A DNA stretch of 64,000 nucleotides, taken from positions 29,488-93,487 of the forward strand of contig JAFPBO010000002.1 of assembly GCA_017390475.1 (NCBI GenBank), given 5' to 3'. The position numbers were made by a program, and so were the translations under genes. The notes under the pieces were generated by a model, which was not told where the DNA came from, did no database searches, and worked only from the letters and a program-made list of their open reading frames with translations. The stretch comes from Loktanella sp. (lineage in GTDB: Bacteria; Pseudomonadota; Alphaproteobacteria; Rhodobacterales; Rhodobacteraceae). Below are positions 16,282-24,105 of this stretch, one piece after another; the stretch's first letter is position 1; every line of letters begins with the position of its first letter.

Positions 16282-17250
16282 ATGGCATTTTCTGCAACCA
16301 TCTTTGCGCCTTCGGACCGCCCGCTGGACATTGCAGTGCTGGTGCTGCCGCGGGCGTCGATATTGGAGGTGGCGTCGGTGCTGGACCCGTTGCGCAATGC
16401 CAACCGGCATCTGGGGAAGGAGGGGTTTCGCTGGCGCGTGGTGTCGCCCGATGGCGATGATGTGGCGCTGACCTGTGGGATCGCCTTGCCTGCCATCGGG
16501 CCGTTGAGTGCTGCCGTGGGCGCTGATGCGCTGATCGTGGTCGCGGGGTATAACCAGTCGGAGGTTGCGACCCGTCCTTTAATCGCGGATTTGCGCCGCA
16601 TCGCTGGACAATTCCGCGCTGTGGGTGCGGTGGATGCCGGGCCTTGGGTGCTGGCGCGGGCGGGTCTGTTGGACGGGCACCGCGCCACCGTGCATTGGGA
16701 AGATCTGGAGGATTTCGCAAGCGCCCATCCGGCGGTCGAGGTCGTGCCAGACCGTTTTGTCATTTCGCGCAATCGCTTTACGGCGGGCGGTGCGGCCCCT
16801 GCGGCTGATCTGATGCTGCATCTGATTGGCGCGCGCTATGGCGCGGCACTGGCGGGGCAGGTGGCGGCGTCGTTTCAATATGAACCACAGGTTGATGGTG
16901 CTCGCCCGCAGCGCCCGGGTCTGGTGCCTGTCGCGGGGGATGCGCGGTTGGCCGGAGCGCTGGCGATGATGAATGCGCATCTGGAGGATATTCTGCCGCT
17001 GGCCGCTATCGCCCACGCCCAAGGGCTGGGCCTGCGCCGGATGGAGCAATTGTTTCGCGATGCTTTGGGCCAGGGGCCGGGCGCGGCCTATCTGGACCTG
17101 CGGTTACAGATGGCACGGCGGATGGTGACGGACACCGACCATACGCTGCGCGATATCGCGCTGCGCTGTGGGTTCGTTGATCCGACCAGCTTTTCCCGGG
17201 CGTTCCGCCGCAGGTTCGGGGTGCCGCCCAGCCGGGTCAGGACACAGTGA
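16282..17250 (+). CDS. GlxA-family AraC-type regulator (CdhR-like)
   Basis: A 322-residue regulator: an N-terminal DJ-1/PfpI-like ligand domain (about 10-190, DIAVLVLPRASILEVASVLDPL) and a C-terminal AraC double helix-turn-helix (about 225-322, ending LRDIALRCGFVDPTSFSRAFRRRFG). Members such as CdhR activate carnitine genes in Pseudomonas. It is divergent from the BKACE/carnitine dehydrogenase operon, which supports the same role. The frame is open far upstream, but that part overlaps the BKACE gene; the ATG at 16282 gives a normal N-terminus. Its 3' end overlaps the convergent AruI-like gene by 14 bp. Confidence 0.82.
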   Translation: MAFSATIFAPSDRPLDIAVLVLPRASILEVASVLDPLRNANRHLGKEGFRWRVVSPDGDDVALTCGIALPAIGPLSAAVGADALIVVAGYNQSEVATRPLIADLRRIAGQFRAVGAVDAGPWVLARAGLLDGHRATVHWEDLEDFASAHPAVEVVPDRFVISRNRFTAGGAAPAADLMLHLIGARYGAALAGQVAASFQYEPQVDGARPQRPGLVPVAGDARLAGALAMMNAHLEDILPLAAIAHAQGLGLRRMEQLFRDALGQGPGAAYLDLRLQMARRMVTDTDHTLRDIALRCGFVDPTSFSRAFRRRFGVPPSRVRTQ

Positions 17251-18784
17251 CCGGCGGCAATGTCACCTCGATCATCCGGGGGCCGTGGGCTGTTGCGTCC
17301 AGATTTGCGGGCGTCGTGCAGGTATAGGGCAGACCGCAGGCCCGCGCGAAATCGGCAAAGGCGGGTGGCCGGGGGGTGCAGCCCAGAACCACTGCCCCTG
17401 CGGATTTCATTGCATTTGCGATCTCGCCAAAGCCTGCGTTATTGAAGACGATGAAGGTGATGTTCAGGTTTTCCTCGACCGCTGTCATCAACTCGCCGGG
17501 CGCGAACATCAGTCCGCCATCGCCGATCAGGCACAGGATGCGCGCATCAGGTGCGGCCAGTGCCGCCCCGACTGCCGCACCCGTCGCATAGCCCAAAGCG
17601 CCATAGCCGGTGGCGGCGTTAAACCAGCCACGTGGGCGGTCGTGATCGTAATACATATTACCTGCATAGATCACTTGTGTGGAATCGCCGACCATGATGG
17701 CATCCGGACAGGTGTCGCGCAGGGCGTCGAGCAAGGCGATCTCCGCAGCATAACCTGCGGGGAGGGCGGCATGCGCTGCTTTGCGTGTGTCAGCCGCGCG
17801 GGGAGGGCCATCTTGTGCGGGGGTGGCGCGTGTCAGATGCGGCAGGATCGTTACGACATCGCCTTGAAGTGTCAGGGCGGCGGGATGGCGGGCGAGTTGG
17901 TCTGCGTCGATATCGACGCGGATCATCGGTGCAAGGCTTGGGAAACCACCATCGTCATACATATCGTAATCGGTCGGCCCCATTTCAGAGCCCAGCACCA
18001 GCACCTGATCTGCAGCGCGGATCAGGTCGCGCACCGGCGCAAGGCTGGGTGTGGCAGGCACGACCAGCGGATGCCCATGCATCAGCCCGCGCGCATTGGT
18101 CGTCAGGATCACCGGCGCGCCGAGCCGTTCGGCCAGCGCCTGCAATTCCGCACCCGCATGGCGACAGCCGCCACCGGCAAGGATCACCGGGGATTCCGCA
18201 CGGTCAAGCAGGACATTTGCACGGGTCACATCTGGCATCGTGGCGGGATCACCCGCAACATTTTCGGGCGCGTCTGGTGCCTCTGCCGCCATCAGATCGA
18301 GCGGGATTTGCAAATGCACAGGACCGCCGCGACCATTTGTCAGGGCGGTCGCGATGTTGGTCAGGATGCCGGGCAATTCGTCAGGCTGATCCAGATGAAA
18401 GGTCGGACCCAGCGTTTTGGTCAGCGCCAGTTGGTCGGGCAGTTCATGCAGATGGCCCAGCCCTTTGCCCAAGCTGCCGCGCCGGTTCACGCCCGAAATC
18501 ACCAGCATCGGCACCGAATCCGCCCGCGCTTGCGCCATCGGCGTCAGGATATTGGTCAGCCCCGGCCCTGTGATCACCAAGGCCACGCCGAACCGGCCTG
18601 TCACCCTTGCATAGCCATCGGCCATGAAACCCGCGCCAGCCTCGTGCCTTGGCGTGACATGGCGGATACCGGCATCCGGCAAGGCGCGGTAAAGCTCGAT
18701 CGTATGGACGCCGGGGATGCCGAAGATCACTTCGGTTCCCATGGATTTGAGCCAGCCGACAAGGGTTTCGGCGACGGATGTCAT
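17237..18784 (-). CDS. aruI: ThDP-dependent 5-guanidino-2-oxopentanoate decarboxylase-like enzyme
   Basis: A 515-residue enzyme of the acetolactate synthase fold with Pyr, central and PP domains. Glu48 in RHEAGAGFMADGYAR is the cofactor-activating glutamate; GDGGLMFAPGELMTAVEE...NN is the ThDP/Mg motif. The start (FGIPGVHTIELYRAL) and the ISGVNRRGSLGKGLGHLHE segment closely resemble AruI, which decarboxylates 2-ketoarginine to 4-guanidinobutyraldehyde. It overlaps the AruH-like aminotransferase by ATGA, which supplies the keto acid. It is somewhat shorter than Pseudomonas AruI. Another long-chain amino keto acid as substrate is possible. Confidence 0.75.
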   Translation of the reverse strand: MTSVAETLVGWLKSMGTEVIFGIPGVHTIELYRALPDAGIRHVTPRHEAGAGFMADGYARVTGRFGVALVITGPGLTNILTPMAQARADSVPMLVISGVNRRGSLGKGLGHLHELPDQLALTKTLGPTFHLDQPDELPGILTNIATALTNGRGGPVHLQIPLDLMAAEAPDAPENVAGDPATMPDVTRANVLLDRAESPVILAGGGCRHAGAELQALAERLGAPVILTTNARGLMHGHPLVVPATPSLAPVRDLIRAADQVLVLGSEMGPTDYDMYDDGGFPSLAPMIRVDIDADQLARHPAALTLQGDVVTILPHLTRATPAQDGPPRAADTRKAAHAALPAGYAAEIALLDALRDTCPDAIMVGDSTQVIYAGNMYYDHDRPRGWFNAATGYGALGYATGAAVGAALAAPDARILCLIGDGGLMFAPGELMTAVEENLNITFIVFNNAGFGEIANAMKSAGAVVLGCTPRPPAFADFARACGLPYTCTTPANLDATAHGPRMIEVTLPPVTVS

Positions 18785-19959
18785 AGCTGATATCCTTGCG
18801 CGAAATCAGCGATCCGGGTGCAGGCGGCGCGCGTGTCATCATCGCTGGCGTTCAGGGCAAGGCGCAGCCAACCCTCGAACGCCGCGCCGAAAGAGGCACC
18901 GGGCATGACGGCGACTTTTGTCGCATCGAGCAGGGCGAAGGCGAAAGCCTGTGAATCCTGACTAAGGGCGCGGATGTCGAGCAAGGCAAACATTCCCGCC
19001 TCTGGCAGATGCACGTGCAGGCCTGCCACCCCGTCCAATGCGTCGTGGATAATGCGGGCGCGATTTGCCATGCGTCCGGCCATGGCGCGGGCGAGGGTGG
19101 GGGGGCTGGCCACCGCCTCTGCCGTCATATCGGCGATGAAAGGCTGCGAGCCGAACAGCATGGTTTCCGACAAGGGCAAAGCCCGCGCGCAGAAATCAGC
19201 CGAGGCACAGACCCAGCCCGACCGGAACCCCGGTGCCGCATGGGATTTCGAGATTGAGGCGGTGACGATCACCCTTTCCTCATAGGCCGGATTGGCCAAG
19301 GCCGAGGTGAAGACCGCGTCATTATGCGTCAGATTGCTGTAAACCTCGTCCGAGATGACCCAGAGGTCATGTTCTTCCGCCACCGCACAGATCGCGTCCA
19401 GATCATCGGGTCCCAAAATTGCGCCGGTCGGGTTATGCGGTGTGTTCACCATGATCGCGCGGGTGGCGGCGGTGATCTTTTCGGCGATATCGCTGGCTTG
19501 CAGCCGGAAGCCATGCGCAGGGTCCAGCGTGACATGCACCGGGACGGCACCGGCGGCGCGGATCAGACCTTCGTAGGTGGCATACATCGGGTCGCCGAGG
19601 ATCACTTCGGACCCCGGATCGCAGATCGCCATCAGCACCAGAAACAAGGATGTCTGCGTGCCGGGCAGGCACAGGAAACGGTCGGTTCCGATATCGCGCC
19701 CGGTTAACTCGCTATAGCGTCCCGACAGGGCGCGCAGCAGGGCCGGTTCCCCACGCCCGTTGGAATAGCCGGTGCGCCCGGCCTGCATCGCGCTTGTGGC
19801 GCTTTGGATCAGGGTATCGGGTGTCGGGACATCGGGTTCGCCGATGGTCAGGTTGATCACCTTTTCACCCGCGCGAATCCGCGCATTGGCAGCGGCGCTA
19901 AGCGCCCATTTATCAGACCCCATCCCGGCAAGGCGGGTGGTCACAGCAGCATAATGCAT
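18781..19959 (-). CDS. aruH: PLP aminotransferase, arginine:pyruvate transaminase-like
   Basis: A 392-residue fold-type I class I/II aminotransferase. PLP contacts are HNPTG (Asn176), SDEVY (Asp204, Tyr207) and the Schiff-base Lys238 in SISKSHAAPGFRSG. The layout around MYATYEG and SDEVYSNL recalls AruH, which moves the amino group of L-arginine to pyruvate. It is coupled to the AruI-like decarboxylase by ATGA. A GTG one codon earlier is possible; the ATG at 19959 has a GGAG at 7 bp and is preferred. The pair would yield an omega-guanidino aldehyde, but no aldehyde dehydrogenase or guanidinobutyrase is nearby. Confidence 0.75.
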   Translation of the reverse strand: MHYAAVTTRLAGMGSDKWALSAAANARIRAGEKVINLTIGEPDVPTPDTLIQSATSAMQAGRTGYSNGRGEPALLRALSGRYSELTGRDIGTDRFLCLPGTQTSLFLVLMAICDPGSEVILGDPMYATYEGLIRAAGAVPVHVTLDPAHGFRLQASDIAEKITAATRAIMVNTPHNPTGAILGPDDLDAICAVAEEHDLWVISDEVYSNLTHNDAVFTSALANPAYEERVIVTASISKSHAAPGFRSGWVCASADFCARALPLSETMLFGSQPFIADMTAEAVASPPTLARAMAGRMANRARIIHDALDGVAGLHVHLPEAGMFALLDIRALSQDSQAFAFALLDATKVAVMPGASFGAAFEGWLRLALNASDDDTRAACTRIADFAQGYQL

Positions 19960-19962
19960 CAC

Positions 19963-20592
19963 TTACTCCGGTAGGTTGAGGTCGAGAAGGCGGCCAAAGG
20001 CGCGGATCGCAAGGCTGCGCATCTCGCCGGTCGCAAATTGGTCGGGCAGAACGGAAGCTTCGATCCAAAGCCCGTCCAGCAGCGCATTGCCAGCGATGGC
20101 GAGGCTGCGGGTGGTCGCCTGATCGCAGGGTTTGCCGGTCTCGCGCATTGCATCGGCAATCATCGCCTCCAGCCGGTTGCGGAAGGCAAGATAGGTGCGT
20201 TCATGCACGGCGCGCATCGCCGCATCACGCGGGACCAGTTGCATCGATGCCGCCCAAAGCGCCATGGCGCGTGGGTCGACCACCGGTGGTGTGACCGCAT
20301 TGGCGACAAAACCTGCCAGACGCGCCAAAGGATCAGCCGGCAGATCGTCAAGTGATGCGGCACTCGCCTCGGTCAGGCGGGTCATCAGGGTTTCGTGGGC
20401 GGCGGCAACGAGGTCTTCTTTGCTGTCGAAATAATGTTTGATCAGTCCCGGCGTCACGCCTGCCTTTACGGCGATGGCGCGCACTGTCGCGGCCTGCGGC
20501 CCGCCTGCGGCGATGCAGTCCAGCGTGGCGTCGATCAGCGCTGCGCGCCGCGCTTCTTCGCCTTCGCGCTTGAAGGTGCGGCGGGTGGTCAT
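19963..20592 (-). CDS. TetR-family regulator (BetI-like)
   Basis: A 209-residue TetR protein. The N-terminal helix-turn-helix reads ATVRAIAVKAGVTPGLIKHYF; the C-terminal ligand domain is of the BetI type (LYLAFRNRL, MRSLAIRAFGRLLDL). It lies inside the operon between the deiminase-like gene (ATGA overlap) and aruH (3-bp gap), so it is probably autoregulatory and controls the arginine-type genes and perhaps the divergent importer. A longer frame upstream overlaps the deiminase gene; the ATG at 20592 is chosen because of the ATGA junction. Confidence 0.82.
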   Translation of the reverse strand: MTTRRTFKREGEEARRAALIDATLDCIAAGGPQAATVRAIAVKAGVTPGLIKHYFDSKEDLVAAAHETLMTRLTEASAASLDDLPADPLARLAGFVANAVTPPVVDPRAMALWAASMQLVPRDAAMRAVHERTYLAFRNRLEAMIADAMRETGKPCDQATTRSLAIAGNALLDGLWIEASVLPDQFATGEMRSLAIRAFGRLLDLNLPE

Positions 20593-21458
20593 CCGCGCAG
20601 CACCGGGCGGGTCAGGCAGGTTGGCCCGCCTTCGCAGGCGATGCACAGCGCGTCACCGGCAAAGACCTGCACATTGCAGCCAGCCTGTTCCATCAGGGCG
20701 CGGGTTTTAGGGAAACCATCGACCATCACCACATCGCGCGCGCGCAGGGTCAGGACGTTCAGGTTCAGCCCGCCCGAGGCGATGAATTCATCCTGTGGCG
20801 CATGGATCAGGGTCCAGCCGCGCGCGTCCATCTCAGCCCAAAGCGCATAGGGCAGCAAAGGCGCGTGGATCAGCGCGATATCGGGGCCAAGAGGCGAGAC
20901 AAGTGACATCAGATGCAGGCACGCAGCAGGGCCGGTCCAATAGGGCAGGTCATAGGCTTGCACCGCAATGCCATGCGGGTTCAGAATGTCCGTCAGCGCG
21001 TCGATCCCCGCCTGATTGGTCCGCACGCCGCGCCCGACGGCAAGGGTTTGCGGGTCTAGCCAAAAACAATCGCCGGATTCCACTGTCGCATCGCCGGTCA
21101 GGCGGCCGATGATCGGGACGCCGATGGAGGTGTAGAAGGTTTCGTGCATATCCGGTTCAGCCCGCCGCAGGGCCTTGCCCATGTTCAGGATCACGGCACC
21201 GTGGCGGGTAACAAAAGACGGGTCCTGCACAAACACCGCATCGGACAGATTGTCATCATCCGATGGCATCCAGTGAATCTCTGCCCCGTTGGCGGTGACA
21301 ATCCGGGCCAGTTCGGCATGCTGGATTTCAGCGCGCGCAGGGTCAAACCCAGGCCCGTAATGCCAGTCTTTCGGATCGGCCTTGGCCATGGCGGGGCCGG
21401 GGGCGCGCATGATCACGGCAGTCAGGGGTCTTGATCGGTCTTCGGCACCATAGCGCAT
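20589..21458 (-). CDS. Arginine deiminase/amidinotransferase-superfamily hydrolase (DDAH-like)
   Basis: A 289-residue pentein-fold enzyme. Catalytic residues expected of the superfamily are visible: Asp79 (VQDPSFV), Glu127 (VESGDCFW), His182 (CLHLMS) and nucleophile Cys281 in EGGPTCLTRP. Such enzymes attack the guanidinium carbon of arginine, dimethylarginine or related compounds, releasing an amine and leaving a ureido product. It heads the operon with a TetR gene and aruH/aruI, so its substrate is likely arginine-derived, but hydrolysis of the guanidino group before or after transamination cannot be decided. Length is closer to dimethylarginine hydrolases than to fermentative ArcA. An extra 23 codons upstream are open but lack a ribosome site. 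Confidence 0.72.
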   Translation of the reverse strand: MRYGAEDRSRPLTAVIMRAPGPAMAKADPKDWHYGPGFDPARAEIQHAELARIVTANGAEIHWMPSDDDNLSDAVFVQDPSFVTRHGAVILNMGKALRRAEPDMHETFYTSIGVPIIGRLTGDATVESGDCFWLDPQTLAVGRGVRTNQAGIDALTDILNPHGIAVQAYDLPYWTGPAACLHLMSLVSPLGPDIALIHAPLLPYALWAEMDARGWTLIHAPQDEFIASGGLNLNVLTLRARDVVMVDGFPKTRALMEQAGCNVQVFAGDALCIACEGGPTCLTRPVLRG

Positions 21459-21616
21459 AGCGGATTCACTTCTGCTGAAATTATACACTTGAATAATTGC
21501 GCGGATTTTGACCAGATACAATGACAAATCTGTTGCGGTGGAATTCGCGCAGGCGCAGCCTGATCATCAAGAGGTGCAGCCAGCACCCGCATGTTCAACA
21601 ACAAGGAGAGATGAAA

Positions 21617-22384
21617 ATGAAAAAACTGACACTTTTGGCAACGACTGCCCTGATCGCTGCCGCTGGCATGGCCCAGGCTGATCAGGTCCGTATCGGTATT
21701 GCCGCTGAACCTTACCCGCCTTTCACTTCGCCTGATGCCGCAGGCAATTGGGTCGGCTGGGAGGTCGAGGTGATCGATGCGGTCTGCGCCGCCGCCGAGC
21801 TTGATTGCGTGCTGACGCCGACCGCGTGGGACGGGATCATTCCCGCGCTGCTGTCAAACCGGATCGACGCGATCATGACGTCGATGTCGATCACGGCAGA
21901 CCGTCTTGAAACCATTGATTTTTCAGACCCCTATTACAACACGCCGACAGTGATCGTCGGCCAGCGTGACATGGAAATGGACCCCAGCCCCGAAGGTATA
22001 GCAGGGCTGGTGCTGGGTGTGCAGGTATCGACTATCCACCAGACCTATGCGCAGACCTATTTCGAGGCCGAGACCGAACTGCGCCCCTATCAGACTCAGG
22101 ACGAGGCCAATCAGGACCTTGCCGCTGGCCGGATCGATGCGACACAGGCCGACAGTCTGGCGATGGATGATTTTCTGGCCAGTGATGCCGGTGCCTGTTG
22201 CGAGGTGAAAGGTGCGGTTGCGATGGATGAGGATATTCTCGGCTCTGGTGTCGGCGCGGGTCTGCGCAAGGGCGATGATGCGCTGCGTGAGGCGATCAAT
22301 GCAGGCATCGCCGCAATTCTTGAAGACGGCACTTATGACGAGATCACGGCGCGCTATTTCGCCACTTCGATTTATGGCAATTAA
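21617..22384 (+). CDS. Basic amino acid ABC transporter substrate-binding protein
   Basis: A 255-residue periplasmic family-3 binding protein with a Sec signal peptide (MKKLTLLATTALIAAAGMAQA). The segments EPYPPFTSPDAAGNWVGWEV and DAIMTSMSITADRLETIDFS match the lysine/arginine/ornithine and histidine group. Of two close ATGs, the one at 21617 has AGGAG at a good 8-bp distance, while the one at 21611 almost touches it. It is divergent from the deiminase/aruHI operon (about 160 bp between), suggesting that the imported ligand feeds that pathway. Two permease genes follow after 13 bp. Confidence 0.85.
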   Translation: MKKLTLLATTALIAAAGMAQADQVRIGIAAEPYPPFTSPDAAGNWVGWEVEVIDAVCAAAELDCVLTPTAWDGIIPALLSNRIDAIMTSMSITADRLETIDFSDPYYNTPTVIVGQRDMEMDPSPEGIAGLVLGVQVSTIHQTYAQTYFEAETELRPYQTQDEANQDLAAGRIDATQADSLAMDDFLASDAGACCEVKGAVAMDEDILGSGVGAGLRKGDDALREAINAGIAAILEDGTYDEITARYFATSIYGN

Positions 22385-22397
22385 GCGCTGCTGACGG

Positions 22398-23141
22398 GTG
22401 TTGGACTGGCTTTATGCTGTTTGGCCGGGGCTTGAGGCCTCGGTCAGCCTGTTATCCCTTCAGCCGCCGGGCTGGGGGGGGAATTTGCTGCGCGGAGCAT
22501 GGGCCAGTTTGCAGATCGCGCTGGGGGCCTTTGCGCTGGGGCTGGTGATCGGCACATTCGGCGCGCTGGGCAAGCTGCATGGCGGGCCGGTGACCCGCGA
22601 TCTGTTGTCGGTCTATACGGTCGTGGTGCGGGCGGTGCCGGAACTGATCCTGATCCTGATATTGTATTATGCAGGGACAGATATTCTGAACCAAGCCTTG
22701 CAGGCGATGGGCCAGCGGCCTGTCGAAATCTCTGGCGTGGTCGCGGGCATCGCGGTGCTGGGCATCGTGCAGGGTGCCTATGCGACAGAGGTTTTGCGCG
22801 GTGCCATCCAGTCCGTGCCGCGCGGCCAGCATGAAGCGGCACGCGCCTATGGCATGGGGTCGGTGCAGACGCTCCGGCGGGTGACCTTTCCCGCGATGCT
22901 GCCCTTGGCCTTGCCCGGCCTGTCCAACCTGTGGCTGATCGCGACAAAGGATACGGCTTTGCTGGCTATTGTTGGCTTTGCCGAACTGACGCTGGAGACA
23001 AGGCAGGCTGCGGGGTCCACACGGGCCTATTTCACATTTTTCCTGGCGGCGGGCGCGCTTTATCTGATGATGACGCTGCTGTCGGGCCGCATTTTTGGCT
23101 GGATCGAAGCGCGCTATCGCCGTGGGCAGGTGCGGCAATGA
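22398..23141 (+). CDS. Amino acid ABC transporter permease (HisQ-like)
   Basis: A 247-residue inner membrane permease with the EAA loop (HEAARAYGMGSVQTLRRVTFP) that docks to the ATPase. The segment RAVPELILILILYY is typical of HisQ/ArtQ permeases. GTG start at 22398, 13 bp after the binding protein gene. It forms a pair with the next permease through an ATGA overlap. Polar amino acid uptake, presumably arginine or related ligands. Confidence 0.85.
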   Translation: MLDWLYAVWPGLEASVSLLSLQPPGWGGNLLRGAWASLQIALGAFALGLVIGTFGALGKLHGGPVTRDLLSVYTVVVRAVPELILILILYYAGTDILNQALQAMGQRPVEISGVVAGIAVLGIVQGAYATEVLRGAIQSVPRGQHEAARAYGMGSVQTLRRVTFPAMLPLALPGLSNLWLIATKDTALLAIVGFAELTLETRQAAGSTRAYFTFFLAAGALYLMMTLLSGRIFGWIEARYRRGQVRQ

Positions 23142-23932
23142 TAACAAGGGCAAGGTTGGCGCAGGAGATTTTCGTGCCGCATCGTCTGGTGATGATCGCG
23201 GTGGCGATTGGTCTGGTGGTCTGGGCCGCCACGGCAATGCGCTGGCACTGGATACCACGCTATTACGATCTGGCGTTGCAAGGATTATGGCGCACTATCT
23301 GGCTGCTCGGCCTCAGCTGTCTGATCGGTTTCGCCTTGGCGGTGCCTTTGGGGCTGGCACAGGCGGCTGGGCCACGCATCCTTGCCGCGCCGGCGCGCGC
23401 CTTTTGCACGGTGATCCGCGGCACGCCGATTTTGCTGCAACTCTGGCTGATCTATTACGGCGTCGGCAGCCTTTTCCCGCAATTTCCCTGGATCAGGGAA
23501 AGCGAGCTTTGGCCCTATCTGCGGCAGGCCTGGCCCTATGCGTTGTTAGCCTTGTCGCTGAGTTTTGCGGGCTATGAGGGCGAGGTGATGCGCGGTGCGT
23601 TCCGATCCGTCCCCGGCGGTCAGTTAGAGGCAGCGCGGTCGATGGGCATGGGCCGTTTGGCGATTTTCCGCCGGATATGGTTCCCGCAGGCGTTGCAGCG
23701 GGCCTTGCCGACCCTGGGCGGTGAAACCGTTTTGCAGCTGAAGGCGACACCATTGGTTGCAACGATTTCGGTCATCGATATCTACGCTGTAGCCAGCCGG
23801 GTGCGGCAGGATACGTTCATTATTTATGAACCTTTGCTGTTATTGGCGGTGATTTACATGATGATCGCGGGACTGCTGGCTTTGGGTTTCAAGCTGCTGG
23901 AACAGCGGTTCAATCGCGGCATGATCGGATAG
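23138..23932 (+). CDS. Amino acid ABC transporter permease (HisM-like)
   Basis: A 264-residue second permease with RGTPILLQLWLIYYG and the EAA loop LEAARSMGMGRLAIFRRIWFP. It would form a heterodimeric channel with the upstream permease. The frame is open earlier, but the ATG at 23138 forms the ATGA junction with the HisQ-like gene. No HisP/GlnQ-type ATPase gene follows: after 173 bp the next gene is oppA. The importer must borrow an ATPase encoded elsewhere. Confidence 0.85.
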   Translation: MITRARLAQEIFVPHRLVMIAVAIGLVVWAATAMRWHWIPRYYDLALQGLWRTIWLLGLSCLIGFALAVPLGLAQAAGPRILAAPARAFCTVIRGTPILLQLWLIYYGVGSLFPQFPWIRESELWPYLRQAWPYALLALSLSFAGYEGEVMRGAFRSVPGGQLEAARSMGMGRLAIFRRIWFPQALQRALPTLGGETVLQLKATPLVATISVIDIYAVASRVRQDTFIIYEPLLLLAVIYMMIAGLLALGFKLLEQRFNRGMIG

Positions 23933-23957
23933 GGCAAAGTGCCGGTCTGGCGGCATT

Positions 23958-23980
23958 GAAAGTGCCGTCGCGGCACTTTC
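23958..23980. other. Perfect 10-bp hairpin in the oppA leader
   Basis: GAAAGTGCCG (23958-23967), loop TCG, CGGCACTTTC (23971-23980) is a perfect inverted repeat. It follows the HisM-like gene and precedes oppA. No T-run follows, so it is not a clear Rho-independent terminator. Two weaker dyads follow at about 24022-24045 and 24062-24077 (CATGTC-CGAT-GACATG) within the same 170-bp leader. Confidence 0.5.
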
Positions 23981-24105
23981 GGCATGCTCTTGTCATTTCT
24001 GCAAAGACGCCCCAGAGTTGCGGTCTCGCGACAGAGATCGCGACCCAACAGATCTGTGGCACATGTCCGATGACATGCCCCACCCTCGCCAACAGGGAGA
24101 TTTTC

